Shown in pieces: positions 16,267-23,437 of a DNA stretch of 27,521 nt. The position numbers and the translations under genes were made by a program. Numbering within the stretch: the first letter of the stretch is position 1; each line of letters begins with the position of its first letter. Under the pieces are notes generated by a model. That model was given only the letters and a program-made list of their open reading frames with translations. It ran no database searches and was not told the DNA's origin. The stretch is from Desulfofustis sp. (lineage in GTDB: Bacteria; Desulfobacterota; Desulfobulbia; Desulfobulbales; Desulfocapsaceae): assembly GCA_029287755.1 (NCBI GenBank), contig JARFQM010000048.1:1-27521 (forward strand), given 5' to 3'.

Positions 16267-17379
16267 CTAGAGAAAGGTCTCGATGGGAGTGTACGGGAGA
16301 TCGAACGCATCGGCGACGGCTTTATAGGTAATCTTGCCGTTGACCACATTGGCGCCGAGCTTAATCTCCTTGTTTTCCTGCATCGCTTTTTTCCAGCCCT
16401 TGTTGGCTATTTCTATTGCGTAGGGCAGGGTTGCATTGGTCAGCGCCCGCGCGGATGTCCGGGCAACCGCGCCAGGCATATTGGCAACGCAGTAATGAAT
16501 AACCCCATCAACCTCGTAGGTCGGGTCGTCGTGGGTTGTCGGTCTAGAGGTTTCAAAGCAGCCCCCCTGGTCGATGGCAACATCAACGATCACCGAACCC
16601 TTCTTCATTTCTTTGAGCATATCCCGGGTGAGCAGCTTGGGCGCTTTGGCCCCCGCAACCAGCACTGCTCCGATAACCACATCGGCCTCTTTCACCAGTT
16701 CCCTCAGAACGGTTGGATTGGACATGACCGGAAAGCAGTTTGCCGGCATCACATCGTCAAGATAGGCGAGTCTCTGCAGGTTGGTGTCGAGCACGTACAC
16801 CTTGGCACCGAGCCCACAAGCCATCTTGGCGGCATTGATCCCGACGACGCCGCCGCCGATTACCACAACGGTGCCGGGGGCAACACCGGTCACCCCGCCT
16901 AGCAGGATCCCCCTCCCTCCCTGGGGCATTTCAATATATTTGGCGGCTTCCTGGGCTGCCATGCGACCGGCAACCTCGCTCATCGGCACCAGCAGCGGCA
17001 GGGAGCCGTTGTCCTTTTCAATGGTCTCATAGGCAATTGCCACTGACTTGCTCTTGACGAGAGCGTGGGTCTGCTGTTCATCTGCGGCCAGGTGCAGATA
17101 GGTGAAGACTATCTGGCCTTCTCTGATCATATCGTATTCGGACGGCTGCGGTTCCTTGACGTGCATGACCATATCCGACTTCTGAAAGATCTCGGCAGGC
17201 GTGTCAACGATAGCGGCTCCCGCGGCAATGTATTCTGCATCAGGATATCCGGCACCTTCACCTGCAGCTTTTTCCACGAGCACCTCATGGCCGTTGCTGA
17301 TCATGGAGATGACCCCGGCAGGTGTCATGCTTACACGCTTTTCTGCGACTTTGATTTCCTTTAATATGCCGACAATCAT
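16267..17379 (-). CDS. ald: Alanine dehydrogenase
   Basis: A 370-residue NAD-dependent L-alanine dehydrogenase of full length. The ATG follows GGAGGCATAATA, with the ribosome binding site overlapping the end of tpa (15-base gap). Catalytic residues are in the family positions: K75 in HVKEPQ and H96 in YLHLAAD. The nucleotide fold shows VVVIGGGVVGINAA, and VIVDVAIDQGG carries the conserved Asp. The enzyme oxidatively deaminates alanine to pyruvate, ammonia and NADH in the cytoplasm. Next to taurine:pyruvate aminotransferase it closes the amino cycle by regenerating pyruvate as acceptor, an arrangement known from anaerobic and aerobic taurine degraders. Identification is very secure. Confidence 0.97.
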   Translation of the reverse strand: MIVGILKEIKVAEKRVSMTPAGVISMISNGHEVLVEKAAGEGAGYPDAEYIAAGAAIVDTPAEIFQKSDMVMHVKEPQPSEYDMIREGQIVFTYLHLAADEQQTHALVKSKSVAIAYETIEKDNGSLPLLVPMSEVAGRMAAQEAAKYIEMPQGGRGILLGGVTGVAPGTVVVIGGGVVGINAAKMACGLGAKVYVLDTNLQRLAYLDDVMPANCFPVMSNPTVLRELVKEADVVIGAVLVAGAKAPKLLTRDMLKEMKKGSVIVDVAIDQGGCFETSRPTTHDDPTYEVDGVIHYCVANMPGAVARTSARALTNATLPYAIEIANKGWKKAMQENKEIKLGANVVNGKITYKAVADAFDLPYTPIETFL

Positions 17380-17394
17380 TATTATGCCTCCTGC

Positions 17395-18792
17395 TTATTT
17401 GAATGTTTTCTCGATAGCGGCACTCACCGCTGAGACTACCGTATCAACCTGATCTTTGGTAATGATGAGACACGGGGCAAAGTTCATGACGTTGTTGAGT
17501 CCGTGAAAGCTCGAGTTTGTTCTCCCGGCAATTACCCCCTGGGCGAGGAGGTTGGCCATAAGTGCCGCCATCTGGGCTTCGGTGACCGGCTCCTTGGTGG
17601 CCTTGTCCGTGACGAATTCGATACCGGCGAACAGCCCCTGGCCCCTGACATCGCCAACGCTGTCAAAGTGCTCCAGACCCTTTAGTTTCTCCAGCAGGTA
17701 CTCGCCCACCACCCTGCTGTTCTCGACAAGGTCTTCATCTTCTATGATCCTGGTGCTCTCCAAGGCAGCGGTCATCGGGGCGGTGCAGCCGCCATAGGTA
17801 CTGATGTCCCTGAAATAGTTGAGCCGTGTTTCGGGGTCCGACGGATCACAGAGAAACAGGTCGTAGATTTTTTGTTTGACCACCGTTGCCGAAAGGGCCT
17901 CGTACGAACTGGCCAACCCCTTCGCCATGGTTATGATGTCCGGGTCAACGTCGAAATGCTCATGTCCCCAGAATTTACCGGTCCTGCCGAAGCCGCAGAC
18001 AACCTCGTCAATGATCAGCCAGACGTCGTATTTGTTGCATATTTCCTGAAGTATCGGAAAATACTCGGGCACCGGTTTCAAAATTCCGCCACCGGCTGTA
18101 ATAGGCTCCACGATGAGGCCGCCGACGGTCTCCGGTCCCTCCTCGAGAATGATATCTTCAACTTTGCGGGCGCATTCGATATTGCATTCGCCATAGGTCT
18201 TGTCGTAGGGACAGCGGTAGCAGCAGCAATGAGGAAACTCCACGAACCCATCCAGGAAGGGCCCATAATCCTCTTTGCGCTGCGCCTGCCCAGTCGAGCT
18301 CATCGCGCCAAAGGTGCAGCCGTGATAATCACGATCCCGGTACATAATCTTATATTTGCCCTTGCGCTCCGAGCTGATCCGTGAGGCCTGCCGAACAAGC
18401 TTGAAGGCTTTTTCGTTGGCTTCAGATCCGGAATTGGAAAAATAAACTTTGTCATGGCGCGGTAGTTTTTCTAACAGTTTCTGGGCAAACTTGATCGCTG
18501 GGATTGTTCCGTAAGCACCTGCGAAATAGGGCATTTTTTTCATCTGGGCGCAGACCGCCTCGGCAATCGAGTCCCGGCCGTAGCCGACCATGACGCTCCA
18601 CACGCCACCGGAGGTAACGTCGAGGTATTCGTTACCTCTAATGTCCGTGACCATCAGCCCCTTGCCCTCGACAATCACCATTTGCTCCTGCATCTGAAAA
18701 AGCTTGTGCGGCTTCAGGTGATGCCAGAGGCAGTTCTTGTCCGCGGCAACCATTTCCTCGGTGTCATATTCCAGCACGTTGTCTGTTTTCAT
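17395..18792 (-). CDS. tpa: Taurine:pyruvate aminotransferase (class III PLP enzyme)
   Basis: A 465-residue enzyme. The ATG at 18792 follows GGAGGAAG at proper spacing; the frame extends 8 codons further upstream. Diagnostic stretches are DVTSGGVWSVMVGYGR (58-73), FSNSGSEANEKAFK, YRDRDYHGCTFG, VEPITAGGGIL, LIIDEVVCGFGRTGK and the PLP lysine K291 in TMAKGLASS. The SGGVW and WHHL text is close to what I recall of Tpa from Bilophila. The reaction is taurine + pyruvate to sulfoacetaldehyde + L-alanine. Its neighbours xsc and ald supply the next step and the pyruvate recycling. Odd feature: a cysteine-rich insert with C191, C194, C203 and C207, spaced exactly as in the GabT-like enzyme of this window. 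Hypotaurine or another aminosulfonate is possible as an extra substrate. Confidence 0.92.
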   Translation of the reverse strand: MKTDNVLEYDTEEMVAADKNCLWHHLKPHKLFQMQEQMVIVEGKGLMVTDIRGNEYLDVTSGGVWSVMVGYGRDSIAEAVCAQMKKMPYFAGAYGTIPAIKFAQKLLEKLPRHDKVYFSNSGSEANEKAFKLVRQASRISSERKGKYKIMYRDRDYHGCTFGAMSSTGQAQRKEDYGPFLDGFVEFPHCCCYRCPYDKTYGECNIECARKVEDIILEEGPETVGGLIVEPITAGGGILKPVPEYFPILQEICNKYDVWLIIDEVVCGFGRTGKFWGHEHFDVDPDIITMAKGLASSYEALSATVVKQKIYDLFLCDPSDPETRLNYFRDISTYGGCTAPMTAALESTRIIEDEDLVENSRVVGEYLLEKLKGLEHFDSVGDVRGQGLFAGIEFVTDKATKEPVTEAQMAALMANLLAQGVIAGRTNSSFHGLNNVMNFAPCLIITKDQVDTVVSAVSAAIEKTFK

Positions 18793-18817
18793 GAGTATCT
18801 TCCTCCAATTTGCCACT

Positions 18818-18845
18818 GTTATAGTGCTATTATTGCCGCCTTCAA
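18818..18845 (-). promoter_or_regulatory. Possible internal promoter for tpa-ald-gntR
   Basis: On the minus strand, TTGAAG (18845-18840) and TATAAC (18823-18818) are 16 bases apart, in the 152-base gap between xsc and tpa. The gap is unusually long compared with the 15 and 35 bases further down the operon, which fits an extra start site. No copy of the shared 19-bp element is present here. Confidence 0.4.
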
Positions 18846-18944
18846 GTGATGCCGCTACATGCTTTAGAGATCAGATTACGATGTACAGGCCCTTCACCTT
18901 CTCCTCTGCTTACAGTATTCAATCTGATGCCCCCAGGCCGCAGC

Positions 18945-20732
18945 CTAAACTTTCTGGGCCCGCATATCAGCCGCATCAATGCCCGCAACTTTCACCGGTG
19001 CTTTCATGGCGTCACGACGGAAGGGCTCTCCCAGTTCCTGATTGAGCAGAATTTCGATGAAGGTGGTTTTACCTTCTTCCATCTGGGCCTTGACGGCCGT
19101 CTTCAGAGCTGCGCTTACCTCCTCCATTGTGGTTGCCTGAACACCATTAACGCCGCAGGCCTTGGCGATGTCGGCGTAGGAAACCTGGGTGTCGAGTTCA
19201 GTGCCGACGAAATTGTCGTCAAACCACAAGGTGGTGTTGCGTTTCTCCGCACCCCACTGATAATTGCGAAAGATCACCATGGTGATCGCCGGCCAGTTGT
19301 CCCGGCCGCAGGCGGTCATTTCGTTCATTGAAATACCAAAAGCTCCATCTCCGGCGAATCCGACAACCGGGACATCGGGCCGGGCCACTTTAGCGCCGCA
19401 GATAGCAGGGAAGCCATAACCACAGGGGCCAAACAGACCGGGAGCCAGATATTTCCTGGTTTTCTCAAAAGTTGGGTAGGCATTGCCAATGGCACAGGCA
19501 TTACCGATGTCAGATGAGATGATGGCATCTTTGGGCAGAACTTCCATGATAGCACGCCAGGCCATGCGAGACGATATTTTGCCCGGCTCACGATCGCGGG
19601 CGCGCTCATTCCAGGTTGTTCCGGGATCATCTTCTTCATGATCCATCGAAGCCAGTTCGGCGACCCAGGCTGACTTGGTCTTGGCGATCAATGCCTTGCG
19701 CTCTTCACGGCCAGTATCTCCGGCATTACCGGGCAACTGCTCGAGGATGGAGGCTGCGACTTTTTTGGCGTCGCCGACTATGCCTACCGTTACCGGTTTG
19801 GTCAGCCCTATGCGGTCGGGATTGATTTCAACCTGGATAATTTCTGCATTTTCAGGCCAGTAATTTATATGGCCGTAACTCGGTAGCGTGGAGAAAGGAT
19901 TCAAACGCGTGCCCAGAGCCAGAACCACATCCGCCTTGGCGATCAGATCCATTGCCGCTTTTGAACCGTTGTACCCAAGCGGTCCGGCATAGAGCGGGTG
20001 GCTGCCTGGAAAGGCGTCATTGTGCTGATAGCCGCAGCATACCGGAGCATCAAGCTTTTCGGCCAGGGCAATGGTCTCCTTGACCGCATCACCGAGAACA
20101 ACGCCGGCGCCGTTCAGGATAACAGGGAAAGAGGCACTGGCCAGTACTGCCGCCGCCCGGGCAATTGCTTCCTCGCCGCCTGAAGGCCTCTCGAATTCGA
20201 CTACTGCCGGGAGCTGGATGTCAATTACCTGGGTCCATATATCACGCGGAACATTGATCTGAGCCGGGGCAGAGGCTCGTTTCGCTTTCATTATAACCCG
20301 GTTCAGGACCTCTGCTATCCTCGACGGATCGCGCACTTCTTCCTGATAGGCGACCATATCCTTGAATACAGCCATCTGCTCAACTTCCTGGAACCCGCCC
20401 TGGCCTATCGTTTTGTTTGCTGCCTGGGGTGTTACCAGAAGCAAGGGAGTATGGTTCCAATACGCCGTCTTGACAGGGGTTACAAAATTAGTAATTCCTG
20501 GTCCGTTCTGGGCGACCATCATGGACATCTTACCTGAAGCCCGGCTGAAGCCATCGGCCATCATCCCGGCGTTGCATTCGTGCGCGCAGTCCCAAAAGGT
20601 GATCCCGGCCTGGGGAAACAGATCAGAGATCGGCATCATCGCCGACCCGATAATACCAAAAGCGTTGTCTATACCATGCATTTGCAGAACTTTTATAAAT
20701 GCCTCTTCGGTGGTCATTTTCATCGCAGCCAT
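18945..20732 (-). CDS. xsc: Sulfoacetaldehyde acetyltransferase
   Basis: A 595-residue thiamine-diphosphate enzyme. The ATG at 20732 is six bases after GGAGG; a TTG two codons upstream is less likely. The N-terminal pyrimidine-binding domain has GIIGSAMMPISDLFP and the catalytic glutamate E52 in CAHECNAG. The segments VKTAYWNHTPLLLVTPQAA and IGQGGFQEVEQM are characteristic of Xsc rather than acetolactate synthase. The C-terminal domain carries GFAGDGAFGISMNEM with the diphosphate/Mg motif ending in FRNYQWG. Xsc converts sulfoacetaldehyde and phosphate to acetyl phosphate and sulfite. Acetyl phosphate yields ATP or acetyl-CoA through Ack/Pta (not in this window), and sulfite can serve as electron acceptor. 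It is first in the unit, behind a promoter that carries the shared operator. Confidence 0.96.
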   Translation of the reverse strand: MAAMKMTTEEAFIKVLQMHGIDNAFGIIGSAMMPISDLFPQAGITFWDCAHECNAGMMADGFSRASGKMSMMVAQNGPGITNFVTPVKTAYWNHTPLLLVTPQAANKTIGQGGFQEVEQMAVFKDMVAYQEEVRDPSRIAEVLNRVIMKAKRASAPAQINVPRDIWTQVIDIQLPAVVEFERPSGGEEAIARAAAVLASASFPVILNGAGVVLGDAVKETIALAEKLDAPVCCGYQHNDAFPGSHPLYAGPLGYNGSKAAMDLIAKADVVLALGTRLNPFSTLPSYGHINYWPENAEIIQVEINPDRIGLTKPVTVGIVGDAKKVAASILEQLPGNAGDTGREERKALIAKTKSAWVAELASMDHEEDDPGTTWNERARDREPGKISSRMAWRAIMEVLPKDAIISSDIGNACAIGNAYPTFEKTRKYLAPGLFGPCGYGFPAICGAKVARPDVPVVGFAGDGAFGISMNEMTACGRDNWPAITMVIFRNYQWGAEKRNTTLWFDDNFVGTELDTQVSYADIAKACGVNGVQATTMEEVSAALKTAVKAQMEEGKTTFIEILLNQELGEPFRRDAMKAPVKVAGIDAADMRAQKV

Positions 20733-20827
20733 TTTCAACCTCCACTGTTTGGATTGTAGTTTGGTTCTTTTGCAGAAGGGAATCGGGTCAGCATCATTCC
20801 ACCGGATAATTTACCTTCCTAAGGTAT

Positions 20828-20857
20828 CTGATACATCACACATCAGTAGCCTGTCAA
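20828..20857 (-). promoter_or_regulatory. Promoter and shared operator upstream of xsc
   Basis: On the minus strand, TTGACA (20857-20852) is followed after five bases by CTGATGTGTGATGTATCAG (20846-20828). The -10 region (GTATCA or TATCAG at 17-18 bp spacing) lies inside this element, so a bound protein would block polymerase. The element has 5-bp arms CTGAT/ATCAG and tandem 7-mers TGATGTG-TGATGTA. Seventeen consecutive bases recur upstream of the gene at 23438. Confidence 0.75.
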
Positions 20858-21174
20858 GCAAATTCTGCGCAACATTTCTAAATTCTCAATAAGAGGAAAC
20901 AGTCTGGCTTGCGGCACCCAGACGATAGGGGGAAAAAGCATTTTATATCAGGTATATAACTTATCCTGGTCCGGATCATGCTGCAGGCCTGAATTGGGGT
21001 GGGGAGGGAAAGCGAGCGGCGCCCATGAACAAGATCTGTTTTAATAAAATTTTATCCGATTATCCGGCGGCCAGTCGGCAAAAGTGGTTATAGAATATCC
21101 AGAGACCTTCGGACTTGTGGAACCGATCAAGTGATTCGCCCCCTGACCGTTTCGACAGCCAAGAAAATTAGGCC
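20858..21174. other. Intergenic region between divergent xsc and the hydrolase gene
   Basis: No gene is visible beyond the xsc promoter. Features are a TATATCAGGTATATAAC stretch near 20945-20961, which could contain a plus-strand -10 box, and a perfect 12-bp AT palindrome ATAAAATTTTAT at 21044-21055. Either could serve the hydrolase gene at 21175, but neither is assigned with confidence. Confidence 0.35.
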
Positions 21175-22056
21175 ATGGTAGAGACAAGTTCAAAAAAAAG
21201 TGTACGCCCCCGCCTGCGTCTGCTCCCCCCACTGCATGCCGTAAAGGTGTTTTTTTCCAGTCTATACGGCAAAAATGCGCCGCTTAAAATAGCTGCCAGC
21301 CAAGAACAGATTGCCCGCATCAATAGACATTCATGCAGAGCTAAATTACCGAGCCCGAATCGTGTCAGTTTCCTGCAAACAGGCTCCCGGGAAGGGCGGC
21401 GGATCATCTTCATACACGGCACACCCGGCAACGCGAGAGGCTGGGCGGACTATCTGCTCGACGTCCCGGCCGGACTTACCTATATCGCTCTGGACCGCCC
21501 CGGATATGGTCGTAGTGAACCCGAACATGCCGTGGTATCGCTCCAACGCCAGGCCCAGGCTGTTGCCCCGCTTCTGACGACAGTGGGCAATAAAAAAGCG
21601 ATCCTGGTAGGTCACTCATCGGGTGCTTCCATCGCCATGCAGGCCGCTCTGGATAATCCGGACAGGGTCGGCGGCCTGCTGCTGCTCGCCGGCGCCTTCG
21701 ACCCGGAGTTGGAGGAGGTGATCTGGCTGCAAACCATCGGCGCCTGCACACCCATTTCGAGACTGCTGTCTCGACCGATCAACAATGCCAACCATGAACT
21801 CCTGTCACTGAAGCGCGGCCTGCTTGCCCAGTCAGAAAGGCTGCACAGAATCAGCATTCCGGTCACCATCGTGCATGGGGATGCGGATCCGCTGGTTCCC
21901 GTAGCGAACGTCAGTTACCTCCGGCGCAGGTTGACAAACGCTGAACTCGAAGAACTGGTGCTGAAACAAGTTGATCACTTTCTCCCCTGGCATTCAAAAC
22001 CGTTTATCGATGCGTCTCTTGAGCGGTTGATCAGCCGGGTCCGTAGGACGGAGTAA
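21175..22056 (+). CDS. Alpha/beta hydrolase
   Basis: A 293-residue protein of the alpha/beta hydrolase fold. The oxyanion-hole motif HGTPG is at 81-85, the nucleophile elbow GHSSG at 146-150 gives S148, the acid is probably D238 in HGDADPLVP, and the catalytic histidine is H268 in VDHFLPW. The order and spacing of the triad are normal, so it should be active. About 60 basic and hydrophobic residues precede the hydrolase core (RPRLRLLPPLHAVKVFFSSLYG) and might be a membrane anchor or uncleaved signal. The substrate is unknown; esters, amides or C-C bonds are all possible. The ribosome binding site is weak. It sits alone between the xsc unit and an exporter, and no shared operator precedes it. 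Confidence 0.85.
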   Translation: MVETSSKKSVRPRLRLLPPLHAVKVFFSSLYGKNAPLKIAASQEQIARINRHSCRAKLPSPNRVSFLQTGSREGRRIIFIHGTPGNARGWADYLLDVPAGLTYIALDRPGYGRSEPEHAVVSLQRQAQAVAPLLTTVGNKKAILVGHSSGASIAMQAALDNPDRVGGLLLLAGAFDPELEEVIWLQTIGACTPISRLLSRPINNANHELLSLKRGLLAQSERLHRISIPVTIVHGDADPLVPVANVSYLRRRLTNAELEELVLKQVDHFLPWHSKPFIDASLERLISRVRRTE

Positions 22057-22361
22057 GCCGGAGCCCGCGTCAAAACCAGGCCCTCAAAATCTCTGTTTCC
22101 CCACCTGCGGATCTTTGTTCAACGAGGTGCAGGTAGCCGGGCTTTTTTTTTGCTGATCTCGACCCGCAACGCACTGCACCAGGAACGGCGCACTCCCCCC
22201 GTTAACTGCTTAGAGCTCCGCCAGAGGTGGTAGTGATTGGCTCCAGAGAAAAAGATTTCTTGATTTCAGGCAAATGATCTTGTATTCGGGGGTGGTCTTG
22301 TGCGCGTGCCGGCAGGTTCGTGCATACTCTATATATCACTGACCAAACTGACAGCCCCAGA
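22057..22361 (+). other. Gap after the hydrolase gene: possible terminator and weak promoter
   Basis: A run of nine T (22143-22151) follows GTAGCCGGGC, and CCTGC pairs with GCAGG across about 20 bases before it. This suggests a rho-independent terminator, though the stem is not ideal. TTGATT (22260-22265) and TATTCG (22283-22288), 17 bases apart, are a weak promoter candidate for the exporter gene. Nothing else is recognisable. Confidence 0.35.
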
Positions 22362-23270
22362 ATGACCCTGACCGCGGCAATCCTTCTGATAACGTCTGCC
22401 CTGGCTCATGCCGGGTGGAATCTTTTCAGCAAGAAGGATCACCCTTCGACCGCCTCTTTTCTCCTGGCCAACCTGTTTGGAACCCTTCTTGTCGTGCCGC
22501 TTCTGATCCAGGGAAGAAGCCAGGTGATGGAAATAATTCAGCAGCTCTGGCCACTGCTATTGCTGACTGGATTTTTCCAGGCACTCTATTTCTTTGGCCT
22601 TGCCTATGCCTATAAAAAGGGAGAGCTATCGGTTGCCTATCCCCTGGCCCGCTCTCTGCCGGCACTCATGGTCACAACTGTGGTATTTCTGATCGGCCGC
22701 GGTGAAGCAATCGGAAGTGCTGTTCTCCTTGGAATTGCACTTATTATAGCCGGGGGATTCCTGATTCCCCTGCGCTCGTTCAGGGATTTCTCGCTGCAAA
22801 AATATAAAAGCATTGCTGTTGTCGCAGCCCTGGTGGCTGCGGCAGGAACCGCCGGGTATTCTCTGACGGACGACTTCGCCCTGGGTACCATCAGAGGGCT
22901 CCGGCCGGTGACTTTTCGTGAGAACTTCCTGCTGGCATTCTATTATATCGGCCTCCAAGGGATGACCACCATTTTCTGGCAGGGACTCGTCGTTGTGCCA
23001 AACTGGAGAGAACGCCGGATTTTCAGGCAGCAGATTGCTCATCCCGCATCCTCGATCATCAAGGGAGCCGGGATTCTCATAACCTACGCCTTGGTTCTCA
23101 TCAGCATGGGCTATGTGACCAATGTCAGTTATGTGGTCGCCTTTCGCCAACTCAGCATACCCATTGGCCTGATCTTCGGAATTCTCTTTTTAAAAGAACT
23201 CATCTGCGGCCCGAAAATTACTGCGGTGGTTCTGCTCTTCGCAGGAGTTGTCCTGGTCGGGCTGGGATAG
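22362..23270 (+). CDS. EamA/DMT-superfamily transporter
   Basis: A 302-residue membrane protein, taking the ATG at 22362; a GTG at 22320 would add 14 residues, and neither has a strong ribosome binding site. About ten hydrophobic helices are arranged as two EamA repeats. The first includes LAHAGWNLFSKK and the AYKKGELSVAYPLARSLPAL signature at the end of helix 3-4; the second ends in RQLSIPIGLIFGILFLKE. Drug/metabolite transporters of this type usually export amino acids or small metabolites. Its place between the taurine and amine/opine dehydrogenase units would fit export of a surplus product, or amine exchange, but the substrate is not readable. An inverted repeat, CGGGTGA/TCACCCG at 23289-23332, follows it and may end its message. 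Confidence 0.85.
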   Translation: MTLTAAILLITSALAHAGWNLFSKKDHPSTASFLLANLFGTLLVVPLLIQGRSQVMEIIQQLWPLLLLTGFFQALYFFGLAYAYKKGELSVAYPLARSLPALMVTTVVFLIGRGEAIGSAVLLGIALIIAGGFLIPLRSFRDFSLQKYKSIAVVAALVAAAGTAGYSLTDDFALGTIRGLRPVTFRENFLLAFYYIGLQGMTTIFWQGLVVVPNWRERRIFRQQIAHPASSIIKGAGILITYALVLISMGYVTNVSYVVAFRQLSIPIGLIFGILFLKELICGPKITAVVLLFAGVVLVGLG

Positions 23271-23355
23271 GATAACCGGACTCCTTTTCGGGTGAATATT
23301 AGCCTCAGTGGTGCAGCCCCGCTTCTCACCCGTTCCCTGGACCGCAAGAATAATA

Positions 23356-23384
23356 TTGACAGATGTGTGATGTATCAGTTTAGA
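23356..23384 (+). promoter_or_regulatory. Promoter and shared operator upstream of the four-gene dehydrogenase unit
   Basis: TTGACA (23356-23361) and TTTAGA (23379-23384) are exactly 17 bases apart. The whole spacer is GATGTGTGATGTATCAG (23362-23378), identical over 17 bases to the element upstream of xsc. A protein bound there would sit between the -35 and -10 boxes. The start codon is about 54 bases downstream. This is the best promoter match in the window. Confidence 0.78.
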
Positions 23385-23437
23385 GTGTAATTACAACGCC
23401 ATTTCAACTCCTTGATAATTCTTCCAGTGAGGGTCCT

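Noticed and set aside
18864..18874. TTAGAGATCAG, also present at 9185-9195 by the mmsA-like promoter
   Set aside because: An 11-base match is expected many times by chance in a window of this size, and the rest of the operator is missing.
18945..20732. Acetolactate synthase as an alternative name for the xsc product
   Set aside because: The sequence segments typical of Xsc, and the tpa and ald neighbours, favour sulfoacetaldehyde acetyltransferase.
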